64,000 nucleotides of DNA from Chthoniobacterales bacterium (GCA_019747895.1 JAIEQF010000007.1:1-64000), one strand, 5' to 3'. Positions 34,901 to 42,397 are shown, counted from the stretch's first letter. Translations and numbers: made by a program. Notes: a model not told the origin generated them from the letters alone.

Positions 34901-35050
34901 GATCTCCGTTTGGTCCTCAATATTAACGGCAGAATACTTTGCCTTGCCTCCTTGCTCCTCAGCGCTCCCTCCTCTGAACATCGGAACTGCTACTAAAACT
35001 GCTCCTTTAATAAAAAAAGAGCAGAGCAAAAGAATGCTTCTGGTTTTCAT
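31922..35050 (-). CDS. Large secreted coiled-coil protein (unknown), paralog of the next gene
   Basis: A 1042-residue protein with an N-terminal Sec signal (MKTRSILLLCSFFIKGAVLV) that resembles that of the helicase-protease (MKTNSLLIFSLFCKAASLV). Residues about 50-200 are clearly related to the 447-residue protein encoded just upstream: INRR...E, a TAIDPTLREQQD/TAVDSTMREQKD match, DSPEEL/DSSEEL, then DLEYWTHQNKK/DFEYWNDQKKK. The bulk is rich in Glu, Lys and Gln with long heptad-like helices (about 250-650), plus a Ser/Asp-rich linker (about 670-780). A Cys-rich KVSRCARICSYIFGCIDIPC stretch near 310 is odd within the coiled coil. There is no enzymatic motif. Scaffold, adhesin or host-directed effector roles are all guesses. 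Confidence 0.82.
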   Translation of the reverse strand: MKTRSILLLCSFFIKGAVLVAVPMFRGGSAEEQGGKAKYSAVNIEDQTEINRRKGEGQQMPGRSAAASTAIDPTLREQQDDLAIDSPEELVCQKIKGAHGVEQKWKTKMEQWVLRSGVDSIQEEERVKIREEAAADLEYWTHQNKKVSFLLAENAFELTRGELFETLAAASSQAMQQAQEVIDFCDNVPSEGKLKGLALAQTSFNVSAATNPSTGKSRSTSKPSLFSSSEKVEQLTAAVHAAANSSQKLSAYETLDERFRESFRNWTDRENARLKYEAAVKEHKKAQEELAVQESIHEKIDPDKMLAAKVSRCARICSYIFGCIDIPCFDVGALFTGAAGVADEVGKEIIDHPLRQAEANEKRAAEAAEVARNDFENMQAEAPVFHQETERLEQEARIHEKNEIVELAKKIVPPLAGDGDEAWNQWAAGIVEGLNFNPLWAEVLARHSQQDRDWVLKQITSAWGQRIEHLEQYVAELKRKDSLEQKEKEKLAKEALKKRNVAAAVKKIVLDDQQQIETLTQAASLARQNLVDANQALDVLEQAPIVSGRELSGEGSTKGIASIDASLGAVSQQWTKVKTLKEKLKEAEEELEKVKLHCQEQETIAAEKEIDFNTNLKRYQKYAERLDRSIERATARLEANRFAGQSILNLRGELPFREVIVGVEGGFDDSEELPSPQQKKPRSISDDFLSSAADDEKFMQEKRSTDLIEERQQVWRLGFEEKEDSDGAPSPFKEDMLRRRKNSLTETGKGSAEFEFPSISRLSKKSFEYLQRLHRSVDSEEKEEGERSSSGGGIFRMVLSVEDPVGMGLGLKMPAENHSEEGDIGLPLTPNSEGVRQQQNLVIDARKQAVRKSAAEALPEWRKTITQASNLMTTYQQVIEANEQALILFDRDVAAQKGSETAPQTARRIMVTKNLEQAKEKKSDWMVKLCSYKADEAGDLAIYAATLPTIEEAGSHHQILKRAQEAVEAYSELKELCIKMLREHPTVSPALQSSWMKLLDETVQDEQHWREKVKKGNTPRATIQETSKGHGLRVVERRSKDS

Positions 35051-35090
35051 GATTAGTAATGGTTTTGCTCAATCTGGAGCACTTAACCAG

Positions 35091-35117
35091 ATCATGAAAA
35101 GCTTTTTTATACAAAAC
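35091..35117 (-). promoter_or_regulatory. Duplicated upstream motif of the secreted paralogs, copy 1
   Basis: 27 bp that matches 36583-36609 with few changes: ATCATGAAAAGCTTTTTTAT then ACAAAAC here, against ATGATGAAAAAGTTTTTTCT then ATAAAAC there. It lies 41-67 bp before the 1042-residue gene. On the minus strand it contains TTTGTATAAAA, which could serve as a -10 region. The same motif before both paralogs suggests co-regulation or simple duplication of the promoter. Confidence 0.6.
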
Positions 35118-35180
35118 TGATGAAATAATTTATTTTTCTTTAGAATCCCTGTTCCCATTTGACGCATCTAAGGAACCAGG

Positions 35181-36524
35181 TTACAACGCTTGATAGGAAC
35201 TTGAATGAACCTGACGATGATGAGTGATACCAGACTCAACCTCACCATCCTCGCTTGGGATTATTGCGTACGGAGAACGATCTCTGCCTCCCTGTAGAAA
35301 AGCCTCCCAACGAGTAGCAATACTCTCGAGAAAACTATTGAAAGCGGAACGTTGAGATTGAAGATCTGATACATTCTGCGCCGCACGACAAGCTGCAAAC
35401 CGAAGATCTTTGTTAATTTTTTTGATCAACTCAGGAGTGAGCGGTTCTCCAAAAGCATTTTTCACACGAATGGAAAAGTAACTTTTAAAACGTACAGCAT
35501 AATCAGCGCCACCTTCTAGAGCAACCTTCTCAATGGTATCTCGATTCTGCTTGCGTTCCTGCTGGCTTCTTCCTGCAGCATATCTGATGGCATCGAACAT
35601 GTTATTTGGCTGAAAGCTATCACTCTTATATTTTCGAACAGCCACGTCGTACTTTATTTCAGCATTACCACACCAGGTCTCTAAAGCCTCTTTCAACGTA
35701 TCTGCTATTAGAGGGTATTCCTTTGAAGGACTTTTGATAAGTTTTTGCCCATTATTCTCCAGCTGCCTTGGCTGTTGCGACCGAGAATCACTTGCCCAAC
35801 TTGTAATCAAGGGATTTCCTATTTCCAAAGACGACTGAACAGGAGGAGGCTTTCTTTCTGATATAAATTGTCTTATCCTTCCGGCATCGCCTCCATACAA
35901 GGGGCTTGAGCTTCCAGAAAGCCGAAGATGTTGAGCGCTTGTTCTTGGATCAGCATCTGATAAGCTCCCGTAACATGCAGCAACATTGTAAGCCTGTTCG
36001 ATAGCCATGGTAGCTGCTTTAGATAACTCCAAAAATAAGGTACCTTTTGCTAAGTCTGCTACTTTTGTTTCTTCCGAACCATCTTCACCGAACCATGAAG
36101 AAATTTTCTTTTTTTGATCATTCCAATATTCAAAATCAGCTGTTGCCTCCTGTAAGATCGTTGTCATCTCTTCTTCGTTAATAGAACTAGATTTCTGTTC
36201 CAATTGAGCGCTCCATTTTTGCGCCACATTCAGAGCCTCCTCCCTTTTTTGATTTATTAACTCTTCGGAAGAATCAATTGTTAAATCTTTTTGCTCTCTC
36301 ATTGTTGAATCAACAGCGGTTGTCATTCCTGAAGAGCGTTGTTGTTGCTCTTTCTCTTCTTCATTTGCATCACTCTCCCTACGATTAATCCCCGTTTCTT
36401 GGTATGAGCCATACCCTCTGTTTCCATACTTCTCATCACAGTACGTTTTCCGCATCGGGGCTCCACCTGCCACATGAACAAAAAAAGAACACGTTAATAA
36501 AATGTTTCCAAATTTCATAATCAA
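35181..36524 (-). CDS. Secreted protein, short paralog of the 1042-residue coiled-coil protein
   Basis: A 447-residue protein with a Sec signal (MKFGNILLTCSFFVHVAGG from Met3; Met1 gives two extra residues). The N-terminal half aligns with the 1042-residue neighbour (TMREQKDLTIDSSEEL, then DFEYWNDQKKK). The C-terminal half differs and contains YFSIRVKNAFGEPLT, which resembles SFSVRIKNDVREPVT at 191-205 of the helicase-protease, so the three proteins share pieces. No known domain is recognised. It is upstream of, and probably transcribed separately from, its paralog, with its own copy of the upstream motif. Confidence 0.8.
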   Translation of the reverse strand: MIMKFGNILLTCSFFVHVAGGAPMRKTYCDEKYGNRGYGSYQETGINRRESDANEEEKEQQQRSSGMTTAVDSTMREQKDLTIDSSEELINQKREEALNVAQKWSAQLEQKSSSINEEEMTTILQEATADFEYWNDQKKKISSWFGEDGSEETKVADLAKGTLFLELSKAATMAIEQAYNVAACYGSLSDADPRTSAQHLRLSGSSSPLYGGDAGRIRQFISERKPPPVQSSLEIGNPLITSWASDSRSQQPRQLENNGQKLIKSPSKEYPLIADTLKEALETWCGNAEIKYDVAVRKYKSDSFQPNNMFDAIRYAAGRSQQERKQNRDTIEKVALEGGADYAVRFKSYFSIRVKNAFGEPLTPELIKKINKDLRFAACRAAQNVSDLQSQRSAFNSFLESIATRWEAFLQGGRDRSPYAIIPSEDGEVESGITHHRQVHSSSYQAL

Positions 36525-36582
36525 TCCGATGGCAGTGGTTAAATAAAAAAAGAAGATTCAACGCGACCTAACTCTCTAACGC

Positions 36583-36609
36583 AATGATGAAAAAGTTTTT
36601 TCTATAAAA
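36583..36609 (-). promoter_or_regulatory. Duplicated upstream motif of the secreted paralogs, copy 2
   Basis: Second copy of the 27-bp motif described at 35091-35117, 59-85 bp before the 447-residue gene. On the minus strand GTTTTATAGAAAAAAC holds a -10-like TTATAG. It shares the divergent spacer with purB. Confidence 0.6.
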
Positions 36610-36647
36610 CGCTTTTCACGAAAGCTTCGTTTGAATACCCTCTCCCG

Positions 36648-37943
36648 ATGATTGAACGTTACAGCTTACCCGAAATGCGCTCCCTCTGGTCAGAGCAGCG
36701 CAAATGCGAAATTTGGCTCGAGATCGAAACGCTCGCTTGCGAAGCGATGGCAGAGATCGGCATCATGCCCCAAGAAGATGCCAAAGCGATTCGCGAACGA
36801 GGAACTTTTTCTCTCAAAGCCGTCAAAGAAATTGAAAAACGAACCAATCACGACGTCATCGCTTTTTTAGAAGAAGTTGCCAACCATGTTGGTGAGCCTG
36901 CACGTTGGATTCATCGCGGGTTAACCTCTTCCGACTTGCTCGACACGACGCTGGCGGTCCAAATGACCGCTTCGATCGATCTTCTTCTCCAAGATTTAGC
37001 AGAACTTCAAAAAGCTATTGCGGCACAAGCCAAGGAATATCGCCTCACTCCGATGATAGGCCGCAGTCATGGCATCCATGCAGAACCTATTACGTTTGGT
37101 CTCAAGCTCGGCCTCATGTATGATGAATTTAGTCGTGCGATCGAACGCCTCCAACAAACACGACGTCGCGTTGCTGTTGGAAAATTGAGCGGCGCTGTCG
37201 GAACCAATGCCCACCTTGATCCGAAGGTTGAAGCTCATGTTTGCGAAAAACTAGGATTACAACCAGCGGTTCTGTCGACTCAAATTATCCAGCGCGACCG
37301 TCACGCTGAATTTGTCACCACGCTTGCCCTCGTCGGTTGCAGCATTGATCGCTGGGCAACGGAATTCCGTCATTTACAACGAACAGAAGTCCTCGAAGTG
37401 GAAGAACGTTTTCATGAAGGACAAAAAGGGAGCTCCGCCATGCCTCACAAACGAAACCCGATCACAGGCGAGCGCCTTTGCGGCCTTGCACGCATCTTGC
37501 GCGGCAACGCCCAAGCCGCCATGGAAAACGTAGCGCTCTGGCATGAACGCGACATCAGTCATAGTAGTGCGGAACGCATCATCCTTCCCGATTCTTGCAC
37601 GTTGCTTGATTACATGCTCCATCTTCTCACCAAGCTCGTCGAAGGACTTCACGTCTATCCTGAAAACATGGCTCGCAACATGGAAATCACGCGTGGTCTT
37701 TATGGCAGCCAGGCTGTTTTACTCGAACTCACCGATCGTGGCCTCGCTCGCAAAACAGCCTACGAAGCGGTTCAACGAGCTGCCATGCACACGTGGAAAG
37801 AAGGAGTTTCTTTTGCAACTTCGCTGCGTGAAGAACCTGAAATCAGCGCTCATCTTTCACCCGAAGAGCTCGAAAAAATCTGCTCTCCAGAGCGGCATTT
37901 TAAACACGTGGAGACGAAGTTGAAAAACGTTGGGGTTTTGTAA
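36648..37943 (+). CDS. purB: Adenylosuccinate lyase
   Basis: Acts twice in purine synthesis, on SAICAR and on adenylosuccinate. The 431 residues contain the start MIERYSLPEMRSLWSEQRK, the THDVIAF-like NHDVIAF segment, GRSHGIHAEP and the fumarase-superfamily signature GSSAMPHKRNP near 264. Length and layout match the bacterial type with about 430 residues. It is monocistronic and divergent from the secreted-paralog locus. Downstream it ends in a TTTGTG-type repeat shared with the convergent desulfurase. Confidence 0.96.
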   Translation: MIERYSLPEMRSLWSEQRKCEIWLEIETLACEAMAEIGIMPQEDAKAIRERGTFSLKAVKEIEKRTNHDVIAFLEEVANHVGEPARWIHRGLTSSDLLDTTLAVQMTASIDLLLQDLAELQKAIAAQAKEYRLTPMIGRSHGIHAEPITFGLKLGLMYDEFSRAIERLQQTRRRVAVGKLSGAVGTNAHLDPKVEAHVCEKLGLQPAVLSTQIIQRDRHAEFVTTLALVGCSIDRWATEFRHLQRTEVLEVEERFHEGQKGSSAMPHKRNPITGERLCGLARILRGNAQAAMENVALWHERDISHSSAERIILPDSCTLLDYMLHLLTKLVEGLHVYPENMARNMEITRGLYGSQAVLLELTDRGLARKTAYEAVQRAAMHTWKEGVSFATSLREEPEISAHLSPEELEKICSPERHFKHVETKLKNVGVL

Positions 37944-37957
37944 AACGAAGAACGAAT

Positions 37958-37994
37958 ACTCTTTTTTGTGTTCTTTGTGTTCTTTTGTGGCTAT
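37958..37994. repeat. TTTGTG-type tandem array between purB and the desulfurase
   Basis: ACTCTTTTTTGTG, TTCTTTGTG, TTCTTTTGTGG units match the arms at 12536-12626 and 18901-18950, ending GTGGCTATTTC. Here it sits after two convergent genes instead of before a start codon. Confidence 0.75.
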
Positions 37995-39145
37995 TTCTTT
38001 TTTTGTCTTTTAATAACTTTTTCCAACGCGACAAGCGTCTTTGCAATTGCTTCCTGCGTCGTGCCGCGTCCAAGCGAAAAACGAACCGCAGTGTGAGCTT
38101 CCTCTTCGCTGACATGCATCGCTTGAAGCACGTGTGAGGCCTGAATGGAACCGACCATGCAAGCAGAGCCGCTCGAGAGGCAGATTCCTTCGAGATCGAG
38201 CGCCATCAGCAACGTCTCTCCATCACATCCTGGAAAACTGACATTGAGTGTATTAAAAAGCGTTGTCTCCGGAGAACCGTGCCGCTTGGCTCGAGGATAC
38301 AAGGCCGTCACCCCCTTCCAGAGCTCTTCACGCAAAGCACGCTGATGCGGCGCTTCAACTCCCTCCGCAACTGCTCGCAACGCCACTTCTGCAGCAGCAG
38401 TCATCCCAACAATGGATGCCACATCTTCAGTGCCTGGACGCCGCTCTCCTTCTTGCGCTCCTCCATGCTGAATACTCCAAATCGAAGTGCCTGAGCGAAG
38501 CCAGAGCAGGCCAACGCCCTTCGGTCCATAAAATTTATGCGCGGCAATTGACCACGCATCGACACCAAGCTCCTGCGGCAAGGACGAGATTTTCCCAAAA
38601 CTTTGAATCGCATCGGTGTGAAATAAAATATTTCGTTCATGACAAATTGCAGCAAGTTCTTTGATCGGCTGAATCGCCCCCGTCTCATTATTAGCCTGCA
38701 TGATCGAAACTAAAATTGTCTCGGGACGCAATGCCTCGCGAAGGCTCTCTGAATGGACCACTCCGTCATGATCGACGGGCAAATAAGTCACTTCAAAACC
38801 GTCATACTCTTGTAAAAATTTCATCGCATGCAACACCGCATGATGTTCTGTGGCAGCCGTGATCAGGTGATGACCACGTTCACGATGTCGCCGCGCTAAT
38901 CCGATAATCGCTAGATTATCACTCTCCGTTCCTCCACCCGTAAAAATCAATTCGTGTGATTTTACCTGCAACCAACTTGCCCATTTGTCTCGAGCATCAT
39001 CAATGGCAGCACGAGCACGACGTCCCAGCACGTGAATGCTAGAAGGATTGCCATAACCTCCTTGACAGGGGTGCAACCAAGGAAGCATGGCATCCCAAGC
39101 TTCTTGGCATAAAGGTGTCGTAGCGTTGTAATCTAAATAAGTCAT
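37991..39145 (-). CDS. Cysteine desulfurase (NifS/IscS family)
   Basis: PLP enzyme that moves sulfur from cysteine to a persulfide for Fe-S clusters, tRNA thiolation or molybdopterin. The 384 residues start YLDYNATTPL. They carry the PLP Lys204 in AAHKFYGPKG, His101 in TEHHAV and the persulfide Cys329 in the SSGSACM loop, which is short and NifS/IscS-like rather than SufS-like. No iscU or iscA is adjacent, so the acceptor is unknown; the MoeB-rhodanese protein in this window is a candidate partner only by pathway logic. A 7-bp array abuts its start. Confidence 0.95.
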   Translation of the reverse strand: MTYLDYNATTPLCQEAWDAMLPWLHPCQGGYGNPSSIHVLGRRARAAIDDARDKWASWLQVKSHELIFTGGGTESDNLAIIGLARRHRERGHHLITAATEHHAVLHAMKFLQEYDGFEVTYLPVDHDGVVHSESLREALRPETILVSIMQANNETGAIQPIKELAAICHERNILFHTDAIQSFGKISSLPQELGVDAWSIAAHKFYGPKGVGLLWLRSGTSIWSIQHGGAQEGERRPGTEDVASIVGMTAAAEVALRAVAEGVEAPHQRALREELWKGVTALYPRAKRHGSPETTLFNTLNVSFPGCDGETLLMALDLEGICLSSGSACMVGSIQASHVLQAMHVSEEEAHTAVRFSLGRGTTQEAIAKTLVALEKVIKRQKKK

Positions 39146-39358
39146 GGAAGGCTGAAGGCTGAAGGCTGAGGGCTGAAGGCTAAAGGACTTTTAATTCGTT
39201 TGCTATACCTTTCAGAAATGAATTTTACTTCTTAGAAAAAACAACCATCAATATCCATTTGCTGGTCTACAAGAAAATCTTTCATTCCTTTTTGTCATAC
39301 GATATCAACATTACTCAACTCTTTTTACCTTCAGCCTTCAGCCTTTAGCCTTTCACCC
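39146..39358. repeat. Inverted 7-bp arrays filling the desulfurase-uppP divergent spacer
   Basis: The left array 39146-39187 has units GGCTGAA, GGCTGAA, GGCTGAG, GGCTGAA, GGCTAAA. The right array 39328-39358 is its complement type: CCTTCAG, CCTTCAG, CCTTTAG, CCTTTCA. Each ends at the ATG of the gene it faces (desulfurase 39145, uppP 39359). Between them TATACCTTTCAGAAATGAATTTT resembles the inner arm of the tig-oppA spacer. Confidence 0.87.
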
Positions 39359-40216
39359 ATGCTCTCCTACTTTCAAATTCTGATCCTCGCCATCATCCAA
39401 GGAGCCTGCGAGCTTCTTCCTGTCTCTAGCTCAGCTCATGTCATCGTTGCTGAAAAACTGATGGGGCTCAATCCATCAGCCCCTGCGATGACTCTACTCC
39501 TCGTCATGCTGCACACAGGAACGATGTTTGCGGTGATCGTTTATTTTTGGAAATCGTGGAAGAGCGACTATTTTTCGTCTTGCGAAAAGACATGGTCTTT
39601 CACGAAACAAGTTCTCTTGGCCACGGCTTGTACTGGTGTCGTTGGCTTGGGACTAAAAATTCTCATCGAAAAAATCGTCTTGCGCGGAACACCTCATGCG
39701 GAAGTGGAATCTCTTTTTTCCAATCTCCCATTGATTGCGACAGCTTTGGCTGCAGTAGGATTTTTCATGATTGTTGCAGGGAGTCGCGAAGATCACGTGC
39801 CCACTCATTCCTCTCTCACTACAAAGCATTCTTTTTGGATCGGGTTAGTTCAAGGACTCTGCCTTCCCTTCCGCGGCTTCTCTCGCTCAGGCGCCACAAT
39901 TTCGACAGGCCTGCTCTTTGGCCTTCCCAAAAAAAAGGTCGAGGAGTTTAGTTTTGCCCTGGCGGTAGTCCTCACTCCGGTTGTTCTTGCAAAAGAAACT
40001 CATCGATTACTTCATGCTCACATCTTGACCAACGATGGCCCCTTGCACCATCTCTTCTTCCAGGGCCTCGTCGGCATGGTGTTCAGCTTTTTTGCAGGAC
40101 TCCTTGCATTACGCTGGCTCTCTCGCTGGTTAGAAGGAGGACGTTGGAAATTTTTTGGCATCTACTGCCTCGTTGCAGCTACTCTTATTTTTCTTCTCAA
40201 CTATTTTTACCTGTAA
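39359..40216 (+). CDS. uppP: Undecaprenyl-diphosphatase (UppP/BacA)
   Basis: Integral membrane phosphatase that recycles undecaprenyl pyrophosphate for cell-wall and polysaccharide synthesis. The 285 residues have about eight membrane helices. The first active-site region is GACELLPVSSSAHVIV (family norm G-x-x-E-F/W-L-P-I/V-S-S-S-x-H). The second is RGFSRSGATISTGLLFGL. Both the Glu/Ser/His and the Arg/Ser residues are kept. The presence of this gene argues for a peptidoglycan or polysaccharide-making envelope. The stop codon lies inside a following CCTGTAA repeat array. Confidence 0.94.
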   Translation: MLSYFQILILAIIQGACELLPVSSSAHVIVAEKLMGLNPSAPAMTLLLVMLHTGTMFAVIVYFWKSWKSDYFSSCEKTWSFTKQVLLATACTGVVGLGLKILIEKIVLRGTPHAEVESLFSNLPLIATALAAVGFFMIVAGSREDHVPTHSSLTTKHSFWIGLVQGLCLPFRGFSRSGATISTGLLFGLPKKKVEEFSFALAVVLTPVVLAKETHRLLHAHILTNDGPLHHLFFQGLVGMVFSFFAGLLALRWLSRWLEGGRWKFFGIYCLVAATLIFLLNYFYL

Positions 40217-40243
40217 CCTGCAACCTGTAGCCTGTAGCCTTAT
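40210..40243 (+). repeat. 7-bp tandem array between uppP and the DUF6941-like gene
   Basis: Units CCTGTAA, CCTGCAA, CCTGTAG, CCTGTAG, CCTTA. The first unit supplies the TAA stop codon of uppP, and the array ends 3 nt before the ATG at 40247. This shows that such arrays can grow into coding ends. Confidence 0.88.
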
Positions 40244-40246
40244 CTC

Positions 40247-40672
40247 ATGAGCACCGAAATTATTTTGCCAGACCTTCAAGCAGCCGTGCTCTGCGAGGAT
40301 GTGCGCCCTGAAGCTAGCGGACAACAAACATTAATTGGTGTTCTCGGAGCCATCCCAACTTCTGTTGTCCCAATTGGTTTTTTGAAGCTCTGTTTTTGGA
40401 CACGCTGGTGCGGTGGATTTGGCACTTTTTGCCAACGTACATCGATCATTGACCCTGACGAACAAGAGTCAATTGCAGAGACCTCCTTAAATTTTACCCT
40501 GAATCATATGCACGCTCATGCTACGAACGTTCATTTTTTTGGAAGGCTTCAATTCCAGCGTTTCGGCGTCTACCACATTGAAGTCCACCTCGACAAGCAA
40601 CTGCGCTTGCGCATTCCATTTCCTGTGATCAAAGTTGATCCTGAAAACATGCTCATAAAAAATGAAAATTAG
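40247..40672 (+). CDS. DUF6941-like small protein
   Basis: A 141-residue cytoplasmic protein without signal peptide. The opening LPDLQAAVLCEDVRPEASGQ followed by LIGVLGAIP...PIGFLKLCFWTRW is, from memory, the pattern of a small uncharacterised family common in Verrucomicrobia and Planctomycetes. A beta-rich fold is likely. No function is known, and the neighbours (uppP before, ribosomal genes after) give no clue. A 7-bp array precedes the start. Confidence 0.8.
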   Translation: MSTEIILPDLQAAVLCEDVRPEASGQQTLIGVLGAIPTSVVPIGFLKLCFWTRWCGGFGTFCQRTSIIDPDEQESIAETSLNFTLNHMHAHATNVHFFGRLQFQRFGVYHIEVHLDKQLRLRIPFPVIKVDPENMLIKNEN

Positions 40673-40711
40673 TTTTTTTCAGTATAACAATCTTATTTTG
40701 AGTGAAGGCGC

Positions 40712-40739
40712 TTGACATGATTTTGTTTTCGTCTACCTT
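40712..40739 (+). promoter_or_regulatory. Candidate promoter of rplM-rpsI
   Basis: A perfect -35 TTGACA (40712-40717), a 16-bp spacer, and a weak -10 TACCTT (40734-40739), 26 bp before the rplM ATG at 40766. Only the -35 is strong evidence. Confidence 0.45.
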
Positions 40740-40765
40740 ATCTCCTCTTTCCCATAATTTTTTGA

Positions 40766-41188
40766 ATGAAGACTTTCTCTGCAAAAGCTAACGAGGTGAA
40801 ACGCCAATGGTGGGTCATCGATGCTAAAAATCAATACTTAGGCCATGTTGCTGTCAAAGCAGCAACTCTCCTTCGTGGTAAACACAAAGCTATTTTTACT
40901 TCCCACGTTGATACTGGTGACTTCGTCATCGTCATCAATGCAGCAGAAGTCCAAATCGGCGGCAAAAAAGAGACTCAAAAAACTTACATGAGTTTCTCAG
41001 GATTTGTTGGCGGCCATAAATCTGAAACATTTCGTCAGCGTCGCGAACGCCGTCCGGAGTTGCTTATTGAAAAAGCTGTTAAAGGAATGATCCCTCACAA
41101 TCGTCTAGGAGCAACGATCTACAGAAAACTTCACGTTTACAGCGGTGCAGAGCATCCTCACGCTGTTCAAAAACCTCAAGCTGTTTAA
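40766..41188 (+). CDS. rplM: 50S ribosomal protein L13
   Basis: A 140-residue large-subunit protein that assembles early. Signature parts are KRQWWVIDAKNQYLGHVAVKAA, LRGKHKAIFTSHVDTGDFVIVINA and the closing MIPHNRLGATIYRKLHVYSGAEHPH. It is complete at both ends. It forms the conserved rplM-rpsI operon with a 26-bp gap. No Shine-Dalgarno sequence is visible before either gene. Confidence 0.98.
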   Translation: MKTFSAKANEVKRQWWVIDAKNQYLGHVAVKAATLLRGKHKAIFTSHVDTGDFVIVINAAEVQIGGKKETQKTYMSFSGFVGGHKSETFRQRRERRPELLIEKAVKGMIPHNRLGATIYRKLHVYSGAEHPHAVQKPQAV

Positions 41189-41214
41189 TCCCTTTTTCCA
41201 TTTCCTGAATTTTT

Positions 41215-41652
41215 ATGTCTGAAGATACAGTCACCTCTCCTAAAACTCGCAAAACCCTTCCTAAAGCAGGCAAGATCACTACTACAGGACGCCGTAAAAC
41301 AGCAGTAGCTACGATTCGCTTGACGAATGGTTCTGGAAAAATTCAGGTCAATGGACGTGACTTTTCCGATTATTTCACCACCGTCTCCATGCAGAACAAA
41401 GTACTCAAGCCTTTTGAGACGGTCAATGCTATCAAGACTTACGATGTTGTCGTCAAGACACACGGTGGCGGCCTCAATGGCCAAGCAGGAGCTCTCAGCC
41501 TTGCTATTTCCCGTGCTCTCAATGAAATTGATGAAGAACATCGCCCTGCGCTAAAGCAGAATGGCCTCCTCACCCGCGACCCACGTCGTCGTGAGCGTAA
41601 CAAGCCAGGTCGGGCAGGAGCGCGGAAACGCTTCCAGTTCTCCAAACGTTAG
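41215..41652 (+). CDS. rpsI: 30S ribosomal protein S9
   Basis: A 145-residue small-subunit protein whose C-terminal tail reaches the P-site tRNA. The core begins TTTGRRKTAVATIRL, includes GGGLNGQAGALSLAISRAL and ends in the canonical KRFQFSKR. A Thr/Lys-rich extension of about 20 residues precedes the core, longer than in E. coli. The stop codon overlaps the left end of a palindromic repeat. Confidence 0.98.
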   Translation: MSEDTVTSPKTRKTLPKAGKITTTGRRKTAVATIRLTNGSGKIQVNGRDFSDYFTTVSMQNKVLKPFETVNAIKTYDVVVKTHGGGLNGQAGALSLAISRALNEIDEEHRPALKQNGLLTRDPRRRERNKPGRAGARKRFQFSKR

Positions 41653-41798
41653 AAGCTTTATTGAAGCTCTACTGAATGCTGCGAAGGCCTGCGTCGCGCC
41701 GGTGCTCGCGCCCTCGAGTATGCTCGTATACACTCGGTTGCTGTGCGCCGTCGACTCCTTGGCCTTCATCAGCCTCAGCAAGCTTGAATACAGCTTCT
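41651..41798 (-). repeat. Palindromic dispersed repeat (family 2), copy 2
   Basis: 148 bp bounded by 18-bp imperfect inverted ends: AGAAGCTTTATTGAAGCT at 41651-41668 and, inverted, AGAAGCTGTATTCAAGCT at 41781-41798. The arms continue inward (CTACTGAATGCTGCGAAGGCC against TGCTGAGGCTGATGAAGGCC), and the core GAGTATGCTCGTATACACTCG is self-complementary. The GATGAAGGCCAAGGAGTCGA side matches the repeat at the window end. It overlaps the rpsI stop codon. Confidence 0.85.
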
Positions 41799-41819
41799 CG
41801 ATTCGCTAGGTTTACAACC

Positions 41820-42389
41820 ATGCCATCTTATTGTTTTTCTAAATCAAATTTAATCTTGAGAAAAATCATTTTCTTTTTTTTATTAGCGCTCACAGCCTTT
41901 TCTTTCCTTCATGCCGAGACCATCGCTCCCACACAATTTAATGTTGGAGCTTTTTCTTTTACACGACCTGATACTTGGAAATGGGAAGTCCCTATATCGC
42001 CGATGCGCAAGGCTCAGCTGACGATTCCAGGCAAGAATGGCGCTACGGCCTTAGTAACTTTTTTTTATTTTGGCCCGGGCCAAGGTGGAACGGTTCAGGC
42101 CAATGTTGATCGTTGGGCGGCTCAATTCACGGCTATTGATGCAACGCCAATAAAAGCCACGACGACGACACAAAAAATTAACGCTACTACCGTCACCTTT
42201 GTCTCAGCTCGCGGAACTTTTTTGAGCGGTATGCCAGGAGGCCCAACTCAAGCCTGCGCTGACTACGCCCTCCGCGGCGCTATCCTCGAAAGCTCTCAAG
42301 GCGATGTCTATGTTAAGATGACAGGCCCAGAGGCCCTCGTGAAGCAGCTCTCGCCAATATTCGACAGCATGATCACAACCTGCCATTAA
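41820..42389 (+). CDS. Small secreted protein (unknown)
   Basis: From the ATG at 41820 it has 189 residues: a Sec signal (KIIFFFLLALTAFSFLHAE) and a compact domain. The frame is open upstream to 41676, but that part is repeat sequence. The FTRPDTWKWEVPISPMRKAQL and FFYFGPGQGGTVQANVDRW segments match, from memory, an uncharacterised periplasmic family seen in Verrucomicrobia and Planctomycetes. It is probably a beta-sandwich-like soluble protein, with no catalytic motif known. It lies 8 bp before the MFS gene, so the two may be cotranscribed. Confidence 0.85.
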   Translation: MPSYCFSKSNLILRKIIFFFLLALTAFSFLHAETIAPTQFNVGAFSFTRPDTWKWEVPISPMRKAQLTIPGKNGATALVTFFYFGPGQGGTVQANVDRWAAQFTAIDATPIKATTTTQKINATTVTFVSARGTFLSGMPGGPTQACADYALRGAILESSQGDVYVKMTGPEALVKQLSPIFDSMITTCH

Positions 42390-42397
42390 TTTGAATT

